A stretch of 64,000 nucleotides of DNA from the NCBI RefSeq assembly GCF_014696135.1, contig NZ_JACJPP010000002.1:124001-188000 (forward strand), written 5' to 3'. Shown in pieces: positions 61,143 to 64,000 of this stretch. Below the pieces are notes generated by a model. It was not told the DNA's origin and ran no database searches. It worked only from the letters and a program-made list of their open reading frames with translations. The translations under genes were made by a program, and so were the position numbers. Origin of the DNA: Nodosilinea sp. FACHB-141 (GTDB taxonomy: Bacteria > Cyanobacteriota > Cyanobacteriia > Phormidesmidales > Phormidesmidaceae). The stretch's first letter is position 1, and the number at the start of each line of letters is the position of its first letter.

Positions 61143-64000
61143 CTACAGCGCCTGGAGAATGGTTTCGATGGCCTGAGGGACTTTGGGGTTAATGGCGAGC
61201 ACTGATTTACCCTGGGCGGTTAAAGCCGTTTGGAGGTCGTCCACATCGTCTGCTCTGGCATCGACCAGGTAAATGAGCGCGGTGCCTCGACAGACTTGGG
61301 CGGTGTAGGTACCAACAACTTGACCGTTGACTTCCACATCACTGCCACCATCGACTTGAATATCACTGTGCTGGGCCAGGGCTTTGATTAGGGATCGCCA
61401 GTCTGGCTCAAAGAGTTCAAGGGGTTCTTGTAAGTCGGAAGTGTCTGAACCTGCTGAGCCCCCCTCAGGGGGTTCAGACACTTCCGGTTGGGTAACAAAC
61501 CAATCCGACGAATTGCGAATGGCATCGGCCCTAGGCCTGTCTAGTAAAAGTCTGCCCAGGCGGAAGAAATATTTAGCCATCCGGTCGCGATCCTCTAAAT
61601 CGCCTGCGGGGATAGCGATCACTTCGTAGCCTTCGTTGCTCAGATCCTCGCGAATGGCTTGGTCTTTGGCCTGGCGCTCGGTATTGCCGTGGAGAGGGCG
61701 GCTCATGCCATCGAGATAGATACAGACTCCTTCTTTAATGTCGGTGGGATCGGGGTAGAAGAAGTCTGGGGTGGTGGTGCCTAAGGGCTTGCCCAGGTCA
61801 ATGCTGTGCTGGGGGATGGGGTCAGGAAACCCAGCTCGCCTCAGCATGGTCTGGAGCAAGGCTTCAGCATGGTTGACCGGGCGGTGTTCGTCGTCCTCTT
61901 CATTCCTGGGCAGGTTGGCTGGAATGGTGTGACTTCTGGTGAGAATGTCTTCCCACTCCCGCAATTTTTTCAGCGCTGTATGCCGGTTGAGGTGCCTGTG
62001 GTAGTAGGCATTGCGAAAATTAAACAGACAGTCGATACAAGCGGTCTGGCAGCGAGATTTGCAATCGCTGAGCACTGAAATGGCCGCTTCAACTACCCCT
62101 GTCCACTTGGTCAGCAATTGCTCTAGCAAACCAGAACCGCCCGGCATGGGGTCGTAGAGCAACACGTCTACCCGTTCACTGCCGGGATGGCCAATGGTGA
62201 GGATTTGAAGATCTTCTAGCTCCATTTCTAGAACGTTGCTAGCCCCGTGGCGAATGGCTTCCATAATGCTGTAAGCTACTTCGCGGTTTTCGCAGTCTTG
62301 GAGACTGAAGGCATCGGCAATGATATCGGCAAAGAAACCAACAGGCTCAATTTTGGTGCGGCAGCGATTTTCGTGATCCTCTTTGAAGAGATTTAGGTCT
62401 TGCTCGGACGTGAAGGGGGAACGGCTGCGACCACAGACCAGACAGACGGTGTAGCCCAGGTCTCCAGTTCGCACTAGGTTAGCGGGGCCAACGTTGACCA
62501 GTCGCAGGTGAACTCCTCGGCGGAGTTGAACCGATTGGTCTTTCCACTGAAATGCGAGGCCGCCGCTGTGACGCCCTTGCTCGTAGCCCATGATGGTAAC
62601 CGGCATCTGGAAGCGGTTGTCTTCGTCGTCGGAAATGTTTGACTGGTGGGATAGATCCACGTCGCACATGGGGACGGCTTTGATAGAAGCTGAAGACAAG
62701 CTGGACGAGAGCTGTTGCCCGCTGCCGATTTCTTTAATAGCTTCGCTGGCAACATCGACCTGGAAGTAGGTGGGGTCTTCGGGCTCTAGGTGGAAGTAGC
62801 GGGGCACGAAGCGCTGGCCGTTGGCATAGATTAAATTGCCGGGGACGTATTCGCGCAGGGCCACACTGGGGGGCCGAGGCAGGTCAAAGTCTGACATCCA
62901 GGTGATGCTGCGGGGCATCTGGGCTGTCCCCTGGATGTGTCCACCATCGAGCCCGTAGCCAGGAAGAAAACTCTCAGCGGCGAGGACGCTGTAGGTGATG
63001 GTGTCGTCCACGCCTTCGGCATCGCTTCCCTTTCTAAAGGTTTGCCCTTTGAGTCGTTTGACCAGGCGATCGCAGCGGCGAAACAGGGCATCATCTTCTG
63101 GATCGAGTGCCCCCTTGAGAATGCGTTCTTCACTGAGCCGCCGGAGCTGGCCCATGGCCCACTGTAGACGTTTCCACAGAGTCAGAATGACCTTGGCTAA
63201 CTCATCGCCCATAATGGCAATGTGGTGCTTTAACTCAGCTTCCTTAACGGCCATGGCGTCGCTCTCGGGCCAGGCTTTAGCAAAGGCCTGATCGACGTGC
63301 CCATACAGGGCGATCGCATGTTTTTGAATCAGCCCGTTCAGGCTGCTGACATCCAGAGGTCCGGAACGCACAAAGCCACTGTCATCAAACAGGTAGTTTT
63401 TGACCTGGCCGGGGAAGCAGGTCTCCAGGACGGATTGAATTTCGTCGCGATCGCCCTGGGGGATGCCGTGGCCGGTGCGGGACATCTGGTGCAGCGTGGT
63501 CAGCACCGCTGCCCGTACATGCTTACCCACCATCAGGGTATTGCGGAGGTTGAGCTTGGGGGGCTCGATCAGCCCATCCAATAGGCGCAGGGGATCGGCA
63601 AAATAGGAGCGATCGTGGCTGGCTCCTCGGGCGTAGGTGAGGTTGACCGCCATGCGGTAACGACGCCCAGCTCGGCCCGCTCGCTGCCAGTAGTTGGCCG
63701 GGAGCGGCGGTACATTGCGCATGAGGACAGAATCTAGGGAGCCAATGTCGATACCCATTTCGAGAGTGGGGGTACAAACCAGGGCGTTGATCAGTTCGCT
63801 GTCGCCTTTGAAAATGCGCTCAATGCGATCGCGGGTTTCGTGGGGCACCTGGGCCGAGTGTTCTTCAGGCCGCAGCATGGCAAACTGCTCGTCTAAAACG
63901 CGCAGGTCGTAATCGTCGGTGCTCTCGGGTTCAAAGGCAATGGTGCCATCACAACGCCAGGTGGTGCAGGCCAAACGCGGCGTGGGGCGCGGGTGAGCCC
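61143..64000 (-). CDS. DUF1998 helicase with C-terminal Vsr/DUF559-like nuclease (5' end outside window)
   Basis: The frame is open through the right edge, so the N-terminal helicase half is missing. The visible part begins near a Cys pair (LACTTWRCDGT). Helicase motifs V and VI follow (LVCTPTLEMGIDIGS; NYWQRAGRAGRRYRMAV). The DUF1998 domain has CLVCGRSRSPF and the four-Cys cluster CKSRCQTACIDC. The last 200 residues hold TPDFFYPDP, CIYLDGMSRPLHG and REDLSNEGYEVIAIP, the pattern of Vsr/DUF559 nucleases. DUF1998 helicases are central to DISARM, Druantia and related systems. It is followed, 8 bp on, by the UvrD helicase. Confidence 0.88.
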   Translation of the reverse strand, partial: AHPRPTPRLACTTWRCDGTIAFEPESTDDYDLRVLDEQFAMLRPEEHSAQVPHETRDRIERIFKGDSELINALVCTPTLEMGIDIGSLDSVLMRNVPPLPANYWQRAGRAGRRYRMAVNLTYARGASHDRSYFADPLRLLDGLIEPPKLNLRNTLMVGKHVRAAVLTTLHQMSRTGHGIPQGDRDEIQSVLETCFPGQVKNYLFDDSGFVRSGPLDVSSLNGLIQKHAIALYGHVDQAFAKAWPESDAMAVKEAELKHHIAIMGDELAKVILTLWKRLQWAMGQLRRLSEERILKGALDPEDDALFRRCDRLVKRLKGQTFRKGSDAEGVDDTITYSVLAAESFLPGYGLDGGHIQGTAQMPRSITWMSDFDLPRPPSVALREYVPGNLIYANGQRFVPRYFHLEPEDPTYFQVDVASEAIKEIGSGQQLSSSLSSASIKAVPMCDVDLSHQSNISDDEDNRFQMPVTIMGYEQGRHSGGLAFQWKDQSVQLRRGVHLRLVNVGPANLVRTGDLGYTVCLVCGRSRSPFTSEQDLNLFKEDHENRCRTKIEPVGFFADIIADAFSLQDCENREVAYSIMEAIRHGASNVLEMELEDLQILTIGHPGSERVDVLLYDPMPGGSGLLEQLLTKWTGVVEAAISVLSDCKSRCQTACIDCLFNFRNAYYHRHLNRHTALKKLREWEDILTRSHTIPANLPRNEEDDEHRPVNHAEALLQTMLRRAGFPDPIPQHSIDLGKPLGTTTPDFFYPDPTDIKEGVCIYLDGMSRPLHGNTERQAKDQAIREDLSNEGYEVIAIPAGDLEDRDRMAKYFFRLGRLLLDRPRADAIRNSSDWFVTQPEVSEPPEGGSAGSDTSDLQEPLELFEPDWRSLIKALAQHSDIQVDGGSDVEVNGQVVGTYTAQVCRGTALIYLVDARADDVDDLQTALTAQGKSVLAINPKVPQAIETILQAL

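Noticed and set aside
50444-64000. Direct assignment to DISARM, Druantia or Dpd
   Set aside because: The shared DUF1998 helicase is not enough. The partners expected for DISARM (methyltransferase, PLD protein) and for Dpd (transglycosylase) are not visible, and Druantia partners could not be identified by eye.

Overview
The window reads as chromosomal DNA from a filamentous cyanobacterium, probably of the Leptolyngbya/Nodosilinea/Phormidium kind. The grounds are the very frequent HIP1 octamer GCGATCGC, the many TPR-CHAT, CHASE2, DUF1822, DUF928 and two-partner-secretion proteins, and a 30-bp palindromic interspersed repeat of a type common in this phylum. The organism call is an inference.

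Region 1 (1-12.4 kb, minus strand) is a peptide export operon of the NHLM/PCAT kind. Two double-glycine leader peptides are followed by a tandem cyclic-nucleotide-binding-domain protein, an HlyD-type adaptor, a C39-peptidase ABC transporter, a second ABC transporter without peptidase, and a large secreted TPR protein that runs off the left edge. No peptide-modifying enzyme is visible. GGATGGGT-type mini-repeats sit between the transporter genes and have entered at least one reading frame.

Region 2 (12.4-17.5 kb, minus) holds two soluble TPR proteins, a Tat-exported caspase-fold protease (orthocaspase type) and a small secreted protein.

Region 3 (17.6-46.7 kb, mostly plus) is a surface/exoprotein and signalling locus: a TPR-CHAT protein with 13 near-identical repeats, a small membrane protein, an uncharacterised DNA-binding-like protein, DUF1822, CHAT-CHASE2, a secreted DUF928-like protein, two filamentous-haemagglutinin-type TpsA exoproteins (one with a one-base frameshift in a 198-bp repeat array), a DUF928 protein, a CHASE2 histidine kinase, a TpsB outer-membrane transporter, a kinase-like protein whose phosphoacceptor His is Arg, a NarL-type response regulator, an RTX protein and a second TPR-CHAT protein.

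Region 4 (46.8-50.4 kb) is a junction. It has a decayed IS630-type transposase beside a perfect 43-bp tandem duplication, a 3' half of a tRNA-Ala(CGC)-like gene with short direct repeats beside it, two unknown overlapping genes, and a divergent XRE regulator whose candidate operator is a perfect palindrome filling a promoter spacer. I read this as the left edge of an integrated island.

Region 5 (50.4-64 kb, minus) is the most interesting part. It encodes a DUF1998 helicase with a C-terminal Vsr/DUF559-like nuclease (5' end outside the window), a UvrD helicase with a RelE-like N-terminus, a protein with two GIY-YIG domains, a DUF6884 protein, and two large proteins of 1061 and 1294 residues coupled by a TAATG overlap, the second with a P-loop helicase core. 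Gene content and tight packing suggest a nucleic-acid-targeting defence system. It shares DUF1998 helicases with DISARM and Druantia but matches neither in the part that is visible.
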